A DNA stretch of 64,000 bases from Ashinkailepas kermadecensis (taxonomy: Eukaryota; Arthropoda; Thecostraca; Neolepadidae), in contig JAOTOM010003136.1 in assembly GCA_034440615.1 (NCBI GenBank), positions 1 through 64,000 of the forward strand. Direction: 5' to 3'. Positions 51,405-61,362 of the stretch are shown here, one piece after another. The first letter of the stretch is position 1; each line of letters opens with the position of its first letter. Position numbers and translations under genes: made by a program. The notes below the pieces were generated by a model. It saw only the letters and a list, made by a program, of their open reading frames with translations, ran no database searches and was not told the origin of the DNA.

Positions 51405-51965
51405 ACACGTGACGCAGTGTGAAGTAACGGCCGACTGTTGTCAGCTGAGAGACGACCCTGGACAGAGGCGCCACCAAGTGTGACGCACAGTGTAAAGTAA
51501 AGGCCGACTGTTGTCAGCTGAGAGACGACCCTGGACAAAGGCGCCACAAAGTGTGACGCACAGTGTGAAGTGACGGCCGACTGTTGTCAGCTGAGAGACG
51601 ACCCTGGACAAAGACGAGCGTGAAGTACAGGCCGACTTGGGAGAAGAGGCCGACGGGGGACCCCTGGACAGGGGAAGTGTGACGCAGTGTGAGTGACGGC
51701 CGACTGTTGTCAGCTGAGAGACGACCCTGGACAAAGGCGCCACCAAGTGTGACGCACAGTGTGAAGTGACGGCCGACTGTTGTCAGCTGAGAGACGACCC
51801 TGGACAAAGGCGCCACCAAGTGTGACGCACAGCGTGAAGTACAGGCCGACTGTTGTCAGCTGAGAGACACCCTGGAAGGCTCAGTGAGAGCGACCCTCAA
51901 AGGGCTCAAAGTGTGACGCACAGTGTGAAGTGACGGCCGACTGTTGTCAGCTGAGAGACGACCCT
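51405..51965. repeat. Minisatellite of about 73 bp, 7 to 8 copies
   Basis: Units share cggccgactgttgtcagctg and agagacgaccctggacaaag, with several internally deleted units near 51610-51690 and 51860-51910. Confidence 0.95.
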
Positions 51966-52194
51966 AGCCACCACCCCGGGAGAAGAGATTGTCACCTCGC
52001 TTCACCAAGCTACGTCATTGCCCGGGCGCTGTGGTCACACATGCGCGCTGCCAGACCACCCGATAACATTCATGATTACAAGAATAAATGTTATGTCCCG
52101 CAGCTCAATAGGTGGCGCACGTGCACCAACAAAACCGAGTTCGGAAAAATCGCCTGCAACTTACACGCGCGCATTAAATGAACATCAATGCATT

Positions 52195-52328
52195 GATAAG
52201 TGTTTCTGGGATGACCCTTTAAAAAAAACAATTCATGAGCTTTCATGAGCTCATGAATTGTTTGTTTTAAAGGGTCATCCCAGAAACACTATTATCTTTA
52301 TTAAAACCCTTTAATATGTCTCTGAAAG
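52195..52328. mobile_element. Miniature, internally deleted foldback element
   Basis: tttctgggatgaccctttaa faces ttaaagggtcatcccagaaa around a short centre (attcatgagctttcatgagc). It is followed by aaccctttaatatgtctctg, the inverted terminus of the element at 24796-25819. It is the same family reduced to its ends. Confidence 0.88.
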
Positions 52329-53164
52329 ATTTAATCAATTGATTGGTTGATAATAGATCATTGAAGTATTCTGACTACATCAGACCAATGATCGCATCAC
52401 TGGGGTGTTAAATATGTGTTATTAATATGCAAATATGACTAATAAACAATGCACATAAAACAAGACGGTCAACCTACCACCCAATTCCTGAGAGCATTAG
52501 CCTCTCCAGTGAGGTGCAAATCGGCGAAACAGACTTGAGGAACAGTAGCGACATCGTGTACCGGGACGGAGAACTTGCAGTTCGTCCCTCGGTCGGTCGG
52601 TGTGTCTGTGTATGGCGTTCTTGAATCCACACCCCAACCCCCTCCACAGTATAACATACAGTGGAAAAAAAACTAATGAATACCGGAACGTCGGAGTGAG
52701 CAAAATGGTCATCGGTACCACAGGCGTAGGACCTGGGAAGGAGCAGGTAAATGCTCTCATGACTTAGCATAGCCATGTGGTTGTTGCACATCATGACTTC
52801 AACGTGGCTTTTGTTCGCTTTCCCACACCAGAATCATTCTTAAACTTCTGCTCCGCATTAACATGCATGTATTGTTTAAATTTCCCCATGCTGATGGTTA
52901 ACATGTATGCATTCGCATTAACATGCATGTATTTTTTTGTCAATTTTCTCGGCCATGGAACCCAACGACATGTTGTGCAGGTGGAAACTTGAGCTAAATG
53001 ACAATGTAGTTACGACGGCGCGTGGGAGCGGAATACCAGTAACGGGGCTGTGTGCCCTTGGACATGGGATGGACCGCTACCTTCAACTAGCTCAATCGAA
53101 AGATTTTCGGATCGGGACCGCCCTGGTTTGGTGAGAGATCTCCAGCCATGCTCCGCGCATTAGG
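52329..53164. other. Unassigned intergenic stretch
   Basis: AT-rich, with a short repetition of attaacatgcatgtat (52857-52935). No exon was recognised. Confidence 0.5.
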
Positions 53165-53765
53165 GTGTGGGGATGGGGATGTCCGCACGTCGGATGTGGG
53201 GACGGGGATGTCCGCACGTCGGATGTGGGAATGGGGATGTCCGCACATCGGGATGTAGGGATGGGGATGTCAGCACATCGGGATGTGGGGATGGGGACGA
53301 CCGCACATTGGGATGTGGGGATGGGGATATCTGCACATTGGGAACTGGGGTGGGGATATCCGCACATTGGGACGTGGAGATGGGGATGCCCGCACATTAG
53401 GACGTAGGGATGGGGATGTCCGCAAATTTGGATGTGGGGATGGGGATGTCCGCACATTGGGATGTAGGGATGGGGATGTCCGCACATTGAGATGTTGGGA
53501 TGGGAATGTCCGCACATTGAGATGTGAGGATGGGGATGTCCACACATTGGGATGTGGGGATGATGATGACCACACATTGGGATGTGGGGATGGGGATATC
53601 CACACATTTTGATGTGGGGATGGGGATATCCACACATTGGGATGTGGGGATGGGGATGTCCGCAAATTCGGATGTGGGGATGCCGATGTCCATACATCTG
53701 GATGTAGGGATGGTGATATCCGCAAATTGGGATGTGGGGATGGGGATGTGAGCACATTGGGATGA
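53165..53765. repeat. 30-bp minisatellite in the GALNT 3' end, about 20 copies
   Basis: Core ggatgtggggatggggatgt plus ccgcacattg. It ends about 15 bp from the GALNT stop codon, so on the minus strand it follows the coding end as a CATCCC-rich array. Confidence 0.97.
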
Positions 53766-53779
53766 CTACTCACTAAGTG

Positions 53780-53923
53780 CTACAATAACTTGGACCCGTC
53801 GTAATTCTGGAAGCTCCACCGTATCCTCTGTTCGAACGGTGAACACTCCTCCATGGTGAGTTTCTTCTTGTCTGAACTCACTCCCAGGCATCGCTTGCTC
53901 GACCCATGTTGCACGTAGTTTGT
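53780..53923 (-). CDS. GALNT terminal exon: lectin gamma repeat and stop
   Basis: The acceptor ctcactgtctgcag precedes 53923 and the stop TAG is at 53782-53780 (47 codons plus stop). It encodes [20 protein letters not shown], then [20 protein letters not shown] and YDGSKLL. The C-L-G, E-x-C and I-R-W-x-F features mark the gamma repeat. The 30-bp minisatellite at 53165-53765 begins about 15 bp past the stop, so the 3' UTR would be made of it. Confidence 0.92.
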   Translation of the reverse strand, partial: TNYVQHGSSKRCLGVSSDKKKLTMEECSPFEQRIRWSFQNYDGSKLL

Positions 53924-56900
53924 CTGCAGACAGTGAGAAGTGTACGTCAGTGCACACACTACATCCACAAATTCAGTCACACAAGTGCAGACAGTACATC
54001 CAAAAATGCAGACACTATATCCATACACTTCGTATGCTTTAAGCAACATATCTCGTCTTATAAACGGGTACAATATCTTTTAGATGGATGCCACGCACAC
54101 GCACGCGCACACGCACACGTACGCGCACGTGCACGCACACGCGCACACACACACACACGCACACGCACCGTCTCGCCACGGCAGACGAGGTGTCACCTTT
54201 GGGTCGTACGCCCAGTACTGATTGCCCTTGGATCCGTGGCAAGGGTAGAGCACCACTTCACTGCCGGAGTAGTCCATACAGGCTTCGTCGCGTCGAATCT
54301 CGCCCTCCTTACTTAGCATCCAGAACTGAGTGGCAGGTGGCGCAGGTCAGACCAACGAGTGCTCAGGCAACAGAAAATAATATTTCAGGTCCAGAGAATG
54401 GCCAAGGCTTCAGACAGCACTGGCGAAGGTTTAGTGTTAATTGCTGGTGCTGCAGCGTCACCAGAGTCTGACCGAGGACCAACCACGCTTAGTGAATCCA
54501 ACATTATGATTACGGTGAGAGATGTAAGAGCACCTCAAATATATCCTCAGCAAGTCTGAAACATATCCTCAACGAGCCTCAAATATACTCACCTGAAGAG
54601 CACCACCGGGCGATCTCTGGATATTGTGAACACATCAAAAGTGTCGGAGAACGAGTTTGAAAGCTCAAATTTGATTCGTAGTCGGACAACGATCAAGATA
54701 GCCAGTTGGAACACACCGACAATGAAAAGGTTAACCACAATCAGGTACAGGATAGTCCAGCGAAACAATAAGGCAGAACATCTGTCACTGAATGGAGCCA
54801 CAGCAATATATAAGAGCATTCCACCACTCGCTAGATAGTGTACCTCTTGAATTTTGACATTAGCATCATACAATATACGGATCTCATTCAGACACTTACG
54901 CCTGTTTTGTGCTCTTGGACTGCAGCATATGTGTCAGACGATTGTTTTTTTCTTTTCAACTAGTGTTATTTCGTGATTAGGTCAAACAGTTGAAATTGCA
55001 CTACTTGTAGTAGTACACTTACCAGCAAACTTACAGTTGCACTATGTGCAGAAAAAGTATACTGCAACGAATGTAAAAGCCGACGAATAACAATGACATC
55101 TGTCAGCAAAATACCACGTCGCATACCGCCAGCCGGCACCACCAACACCACGGCTGGGGCCGAGAGCAGCTGAACTCACCTGGTTTCCGCCCTGGTTGTG
55201 ACACGGGTACGTGCCAACCGCCTTATACAGATCCTTGGGGTCGCACGCTGAATCTACACAGATTTTGGTCGCCTCGTTTCGGATCTACGAACGCAGACGG
55301 GCACGGTCGCATGGCGTGAGCACAGCATATGTAGGATCGGAGCCTGCGTCACGACAGCAGAGACACCTATGCCACCAGCTTCCGCCCGCAGCGCCACCAC
55401 ACGGCCAGCCCGCAAACAAATCCCAAAGAATTTCGATAGTGAATTTCGCATTCGCGATGCCGAGAGTGGAGCTTATGGGAACTCCGGTGGTATAGGTGGC
55501 ACTGGAACCGCAGCAGCTGTGCCGATCGCACGCGGCGACTTCGCTGCGTACCTGGTTGCCACCCTGACCGTGGCAGGGGTACAGACCCACGGGTTTGTGC
55601 AGGTCCTTGCGGCGAGCGGGCGAATCCAGACATGTTTTGCCCCCCATGGCCAGGTTGCGCACCTGGGGGCGCCAGAGGTCACGCTGCGAGGTCACGGATG
55701 GCGGGTCGAGCGTGTCATGCCCCTGTCTGGTGTCACCGCATATACAAGGCTATCTACAGTGTCTCCTAGTCCGTCACCGTCAAGCACCGCGGAAGCTGAA
55801 GCATAATTCGGATGCGGCGACACCCACACACAAGCAACGGTCGCTATGGCGAATGAGGGAAGCCTAGAAACCTTCAGGACTGCATCGCACGAATAGGATC
55901 ATTGGTCGACACGTTGTGAACGATAAAATGCACAAGAGACCGGCTGACACCAGCTGATGAAGTCTGAAACGGCCCCCGCTATAGTAAGCAGTAATATTCA
56001 GCTATAAAGTCAGCTTTAATATCTAAACTATTAGTTAGAGTGAAACATGGACTCATCCTCACAGCTCTGGGACAATAAATTCCACAGACACACTGCAAAC
56101 GACGCAATAGCGTGGCTCTTTGCCAATTACGTTGTCCACTAAAGCTCAGTTAGTTATTTGAGGTAAGGCCACACTGACTGAAGACCATAAAGCCCAACAA
56201 CGATACAAAATTCACACATAACCAGAGAAGTTAACAGTGTGGCATGTGGACTGGGTAAGGGTTCAAAGACCGACATAACAGAGTCTTGTTTTTGATTGAA
56301 GGAATATTAATAGGAAAGCGAAAAAAGATCCTCACTGAGATTGTACGCGGTTTACCCATTAAAGAGTAAACTGAAGCCACGTAACGATCACAGTGCTGCG
56401 ACTTACAAAACCTATCTGTAAAGTGTCCATTATAAGACAATGCTGCGAGACGGTTGTCGAGTCGACACAGTGGTGTGTCATTGAAACGATGTACATGAAT
56501 TTTCTGGAGTTCAGAACAAAAATATAATGATTTCTTGAATGTCACCAGACAAAATACGTTTAAATCTGCTTTCATTGAACGCAATGCAATTTAAGTTCGA
56601 GGCCACGCTTTTAGGGACCTGTTCAATAATTTTGTTTTCACATAATTATCCACTAAAAACTGTATTTAAGCGGGGATGAATGATCTCGAACAAGTCGCGC
56701 TCAAATTAATCGTAGTGTACGAACGCTGCGCGGCTAAGACACAAATTTTGTTGTTAAGACAGAAAAACACTAATAAATAAGGAAACAATTATATCGCTCG
56801 AGTTCTTTGTCTCATTGATCAATACGATGGCTAAAATAACGCCAAACCCAGACTGACCACACCGCCGACTTCACCACTGACCACACCGCTAACCTCACCG

Positions 56901-59900
56901 CTAACCTCACCGCTAACCACACCACTGACCACACCACTGACCACACCACTGACCACACCGCTGACCACACCGCTGACGCTGACCACACCAATGACCACGC
57001 CAATGACCACACCGCTGACCACACCGCTGACCTTGCCGCTGACCTCACCACTGACCATACCACTGACCACACGAATGACCACACCGCTGACCACACCAAT
57101 GACCACATCGCTAACCACACCACTGATCACACCGCTGACCATACCACTGACCACACCGCGGACCACACCGCTGACCACACCATTGACCACACCGCTAACC
57201 ACATCACTGACCACACCATTGACCACACCGCTGACATCGCCAATGACCTTGCCGCTGTTCAGCCGACAGGCCAACTCAGCCACGATTTCCCTCGCCTGCG
57301 CACGCCACTGACTCGGTCGGCGCTACACGTCAGTGGTGTTCCACCATGTGCAGACACAGCCCAGCCACGTGGCGACATACATGTAGTACCGTGTTGCGTT
57401 GTTGAAGCCGGTTGGCGGGCATCCCGAGCAGCAGCTGCATGCAGACGTCGCCGACGTGCACAACACCAGACACTGACGTGCACAACACCAGACGACGCCG
57501 ACGTGCACAACACTAGACGTGCACAACACCAGACGTGCATAACACCATACGACGTCGACGTGCACAACACCAGACGACCGCGTGGCGAAGCGGGCTCGCA
57601 CCCCCCCCGGCTGTGGGGGGGGCGCTCAAGTCACGCGCACTGCATGCCGGCTGAGAGAGCGTGCGTGGGTGTAATACGTGCTCTACCGAGCTGAGTGTAG
57701 CAGGGGTAATGGGTGCTCCACAAAGCTGGGTGTATCAGGGGTAATGGGTGATCCGAGAGCTGGGTGTAGCAGGGGTAATGGGTGATCCGAGAGCTGGGTG
57801 TAGCAGGGGTAATGGGTGATCCGAGAGCTGGGTGTAGCAGGGGTAATGGGTGATCCGAGAGCTGGGTGTAGCAGGGGTAATGGGTGCTCTACCGAGCTGA
57901 GTGTAGCAGGGGTAATGGGTGATCCGAGAGCTGGGTGTAGCAGGGGTAATGGGTGCTCCGCACAGCTGGGTGTAGCAGGGGTAATGGGTGCTCCGCAGGG
58001 CTGGGTGTAGCAGGGGTAATAGGTGCTATGCAGAACTGGGTGCGGCGAGTTTCATGAGTTCTGAGGAGTGGGCACCGGGTGCATGTTCTGATGCTGAATG
58101 CACTGCTGCATGGACAAGTTGGGTGCATAGGATGCAAGCTGGACACACAACGAATATTAAGCGGCCAAAGTGCGCATGAGAACGGTAGCGTACAACTGAA
58201 TGCTGCGGGAAGGCGAGGTGTGAGCAGAACGTGCAGGAGTGTGAGAGCGTGACCGACCTGGCGCCCGTTCAGGTCAGCAGATCAGGGTGAGGGTGGCAGC
58301 CAGGTCACGCGAACAGAACATTCGATAGCAGCGACGGATGAATGGCCAAACAAACTTAACCATATGCTAGACGGCCCACACTCAATCAAAACCATATGCA
58401 CATCAGAAGAGCAAACAGACCGAGGTCCGAGCACATCGACATTGATCGAAAGTGCCATCACCTTGCACTTCATCACTGATTACGGTGCTCTCCATCGCCA
58501 TGGCTTGTGAGAGGCCGAGCCATGCGCAAGACGACGGCTTCCCACGACCACCTACCTCTCCGCTGGCCACCGCCTCGCCGGGGATAAACAACTCCGGGTA
58601 CACGTTGTCCAAGAACCAGCGGAACGACTTACACTGCAGCCGCTCCCTGATCGCCTTACGAGACGTCAGGTCGCCGAAGTTACCCTGCGGCGGTGGCAGA
58701 GTCTCATCAGTACCACGACAGCCCGGTGGTCATACACACAGCATGCACAGCAGCACAGATGGCCAACACCACATACCAATCGAAACATATCGCGTCAGCT
58801 CAATGTACTCTACACCATAGTTCAATTCAGGGGTGGAACTTTGTGTACTTTTGGTGTTGCCAATGCAACACAAATAATGTATCAACTGTCATTAGGCCAC
58901 GGGCGTTGATCTATGAATCAATGGGCCGGCCCCAATGGATTGGGAGGCACACTTCACAGGGTCTCATGTAAAAAGTTGAAATACTTGGGGGGGGTCCAAC
59001 ATAGAGGGGCATTTTCCCATTCAAAGTATGTAAAACAACACCCCTGCATTAGGCATTGTGGTGACGGATGGAAAGAATTGACTCAAATTACATGTCTCAA
59101 CACCAACTTCGTTGGGACGTATGGTTCAGCCACATGCACCTCGCTCGGCCACTTGTTTGTACGAGCAATTTACTTGCTATGAAACGTACTAAACCGCACT
59201 AAACCGCACCAAACCGCACCAAACCGCACCAAATCGTACCAAACCGCACTGAACCGTACCAAACCCTACCGAACCGTACCAAATCGTACTAAACCGTACT
59301 AAACCGTACTAAACCGCACCAAATCGTACCGAACCGCACTGAACCGTACTAAACCGCACTAAACCGTACTAAATCGTAGTAAACCGTACTAAATCGTATT
59401 AAACCGTACCAAAACAGTACCAAAGCGTATCAAACGCATACGCCAGGGTTCTGTCAGAGCAGCACTTGTACGAATTTTGTAAGGCCAGCGTCCGTGATAT
59501 GACCATAATAATGCCCTCGATCATAAGCACTGATATTTAGACAAAAACATGCACTACGCATTCATAACACGCACCCAATAGACTACGGGATATTGGAAGA
59601 TTCACCGCCCAACCAATTTCCCAATCTTCATTTAAGCTTGAGTGGATGATATTCATGGACTTCAGTAGTTAAATGGAAAGGAGAAACGAAATTCAGTCTC
59701 CTCAACGGTGGCCCACTTTTGTCTAATTCCCGACCACCTGCACACTCGCCGCACACTCGACGCACCGTGCAGGTAACCGTCGTGTCACCGTGCAGGCAGC
59801 CGTCGTGTCACCGTGCAGGCAGCCGTCGTGTCACCGTGCAGGCAGCCGTCGTGTCACCGTGCAGGCAGCCGTCGTGTCACCGTGCAGGCAGCCGTCGTGT

Positions 59901-60583
59901 CACCGTGCAGGCAGCCGTGCCGTCGTGTCACCGTGCAGGCAGCCGTCGTGTCACCGTGCAGGCAGCCGTCGTGTCACCGTGCAGGCAGCCGTCGCCGTCG
60001 TGTCACCGTGCAGGCAGCCGTCGTGTCACCGTGCAGGCAGCCGTCGTGTCACCGTGCAGGCAGCCGTCGTGTCACCGTGCAGGCAGCCGTCGTGTCACCG
60101 TGCAGGCAGCCGTCGTGTCACCGTGCAGGCAGGCCGTCGTGTCACCGTGCAGACAGCCGTCGTGTCACCGTGCAGGCAGCCGTCGTGTCACCGTGCAGGC
60201 AGCCGTCGTGTCACCGTGCAGGCAGCCGTCGTGTCACCGTGCAGGCAGCCGTCGTGTCACCGTGCAGGCAGCCGTCGTGTCACCGTGCAGGCAGCCGTCG
60301 TGTCACCGTGCAGGCAGCCGTCGTGTCACCGTGCAGGCAGCCGTCGTGTCACCGTGCAGGCAGCCGTCCGTCCGTCACCCGCCCGCCAGTCACTAACCGT
60401 ATCGAAGCCGATCCGCTGGTAGTAGTACTTCTTGTACTCGTCCATCCACACCTCGGCCAGCCGGACGCTGTTGCGGCGCAGCACGTTCACGCCCGAGCGC
60501 CACTTGTAGGGCGACCGCTTCCTGAAGATGTGGCCCACGTGGCTGCACGGCACGATCTCCAGCCGACCTCCACACATCCAGGT
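53780..60583 (-). CDS. Polypeptide N-acetylgalactosaminyltransferase (GALNT/pgant), 3' exons: end of catalytic domain plus ricin-type lectin domain
   Basis: The enzyme family transfers GalNAc from UDP-GalNAc to Ser/Thr of mucin-type proteins in the Golgi; the C-terminal lectin domain steers it to glycopeptides. Minus-strand exons, in transcription order, are 60583-60398, 58684-58556, then 55662-55552 or 55284-55180, then 54325-54197 and 53923-53780. All junctions are phase 0, giving about 230 codons. The Gal/GalNAc-T motif ([14 protein letters not shown]) is followed by the linker [14 protein letters not shown] and three lectin repeats (alpha, beta, gamma). The Golgi anchor, stem and most of the catalytic domain lie outside the window or were not found. 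Paralogue assignment is open. Confidence 0.93.
54088..54168. repeat. CA/CG alternating purine-pyrimidine tract
   Basis: An imperfect cacgcacacgcg-type tract of about 80 bp, Z-DNA prone. It starts about 29 bp inside the intron after the GALNT beta-repeat exon. Confidence 0.9.
54197..54325 (-). CDS. GALNT exon: lectin beta repeat
   Basis: The acceptor ctgccactcag precedes 54325 and the donor ccaaag|gtgaca follows 54197 (43 codons, phase 0). It encodes [20 protein letters not shown], then [20 protein letters not shown] and DPK. The pattern GEIR-x-D-x2-C-x-D and CHG-x-KGNQ-x-W is the beta repeat with its Q-x-W motif. An alternating purine-pyrimidine CA/CG tract begins about 25 bp into the downstream intron. 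Confidence 0.95.
54326..55179. other. GALNT intron downstream of the alternative exons
   Basis: It contains a 94-codon minus-strand frame (54589-54873) with long hydrophobic stretches ([20 protein letters not shown]). It matches no family I can name and lacks a clear gene context. Confidence 0.4.
55180..55284 (-). CDS. GALNT alternative exon A: lectin alpha repeat, more acidic loop version
   Basis: The acceptor tgcgttcgtag precedes 55284 and the donor aaccag|gtgagt follows 55180 (35 codons, phase 0). It encodes [20 protein letters not shown], then [15 protein letters not shown]. It is collinear with exon B and ends in the same YPCH-x-QGGNQ block, but the loop reads CDPKDLYK. Both exons have intact splice sites, no stop and the same phase, so this looks like an alternative exon pair and not a decayed copy. 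Confidence 0.88.
55552..55662 (-). CDS. GALNT alternative exon B: lectin alpha repeat, basic loop version
   Basis: The acceptor ggcgcccccag precedes 55662 and the donor aaccag|gtacgc follows 55552 (37 codons, phase 0). It encodes [20 protein letters not shown], then [20 protein letters not shown] and [10 protein letters not shown] are the ricin-type alpha-repeat signatures. The loop between them carries RRKDLHK and is basic. It is one of two versions of the same exon, the other being 55180-55284. Confidence 0.9.
55663..56855. other. GALNT intron, AT-rich part
   Basis: No exon, repeat or ORF of note was seen between the alternative exon B acceptor and the array at 56860. Confidence 0.5.
56860..57262. 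repeat. 9-bp based minisatellite
   Basis: Units such as accacaccgctg and accacaccactg in 12-, 15- and 18-bp combinations, open on both strands. 57440-57580 adds a short array of gtgcacaacaccagacg. Confidence 0.95.
57690..58045. repeat. Minisatellite of about 32 bp, 11 copies
   Basis: Units share gctgggtgtagcaggggtaa and tgggtgatccgaga. 58046-58555 is unique GALNT intron with no exon before 58556. Confidence 0.97.
58556..58684 (-). CDS. GALNT exon: catalytic-lectin linker
   Basis: The minus-strand acceptor ccaccgccgcag precedes 58684 and the donor gcggagag|gtaggt follows 58556 (43 codons, phase 0). It encodes [20 protein letters not shown], then [20 protein letters not shown] and SGE. It matches the family pattern YGD-x-S-x-R-x(2)-LR...L-x-CK-x-F-x-WYL-x-N-x-YPEL. 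It joins directly to either alpha-repeat exon. Confidence 0.95.
58685..59180. repeat. GALNT intron with a dispersed repeat
   Basis: 58910-59060 (tggattgggaggcaca, poly-G, cacccctgc) is the same family as 23940-24125. The rest is unassigned. Confidence 0.65.
59185..59445. repeat. 10-bp minisatellite
   Basis: About 25 units of ctaaaccgta and caaaccgcac type, AT-richer than the other arrays. 59446-59755 is unique. Confidence 0.93.
59762..60372. repeat. 23-bp minisatellite, about 26 copies, beside a GALNT donor
   Basis: Core caccgtgcaggcagccgtcg plus tgt, nearly identical copies with a few 4-6 bp insertions. On the minus strand it starts about 25 bp after the donor of exon 60398-60583. Confidence 0.98.
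60398..60583 (-). CDS. GALNT exon: end of the catalytic domain (Gal/GalNAc-T motif)
   Basis: The minus-strand acceptor is ttggcccag before 60583, and the donor gatacg|gttagt leaves the exon end at 60398 (62 codons, phase 0). It encodes [20 protein letters not shown], then [28 protein letters not shown] and YYQRIGFDT. The WMCGG and CSHVGH-x-FRK blocks and the LAEVWMDE helix are hallmarks of the family. Both intron flanks are minisatellites: the 24-bp array touches the acceptor and the 23-bp array begins about 27 bp after the donor. Confidence 0.95.
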
Positions 60584-61235
60584 CTGGGCCAAAGACAAGC
60601 GTCACGTCAGGGCCACAGACAAACGTCACGTCAGGGCCACAGACAAGCGTCACGTCAGGGCCACAGACAAGCGTCACGTCAGGGCCACAGACAAGCGCCA
60701 CGTCAAGGCCACAGACAAGGCCACAGACAAGCGTCCCGCCAGGGCCACAGACAAGGCCACATACAAGCGTCACGTCATGGCCACAGACAAGCGTCACGTC
60801 AGGGCCACATACAAGCATCACGTCAGGGCCACATACAAGCGTCACGTCATGGCCACAGACAAGCGTCAAGCCAGGGCCACATACAAGCGTCACGCCAGGG
60901 CCAAAGACAAGCGTCACGTCATGGCCACAGACAAACGTCACGTCAGGGCAACAGACAAGGCCACATACAAGCATCACGTCAGGGCCACAGACAAGGCCAC
61001 ATACAAGGCCACAGACAAGACCACAGACAAGCGTCACGTCATGGCCACAGACAAACGTCACGTCAGGGCCACAGACAAGCGTCACGTCAGGGCCACAGAC
61101 AAGCGTCACGTCAGGGCCACAAACAAACACCACGTCAGGGCCACAGACAAACACCACGTCAGGGCCACAGACAAGCATCACGTCAGGGCCACAGACAAGC
61201 GTCACGTCAGAGCCACAGACAAGCATCACCACGGG
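60584..61235. repeat. 24-bp minisatellite touching the GALNT acceptor
   Basis: Core gccacagacaagcgtcacgt plus cagg, about 27 units, some shortened to gccacagacaag. The real acceptor flank (ctgggccaaagacaag, 60584-60599) aligns to the unit. Confidence 0.97.
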
Positions 61236-61362
61236 TATAGACGGGTCACCATGGGTATAGACGGGTCACCAGGGGTACAGGAGCGTCACCAGGGATACAG
61301 GAGCGTCACCAGAGGTACGGGCGGGTCACCATGGGTACTGGAGCTTCACCATGGACACCATG
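61236..61362. repeat. 20-bp minisatellite, about 6 copies
   Basis: Units of gggtcaccatgggtatagac and gcgtcaccaggggtacagga. Confidence 0.92.
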
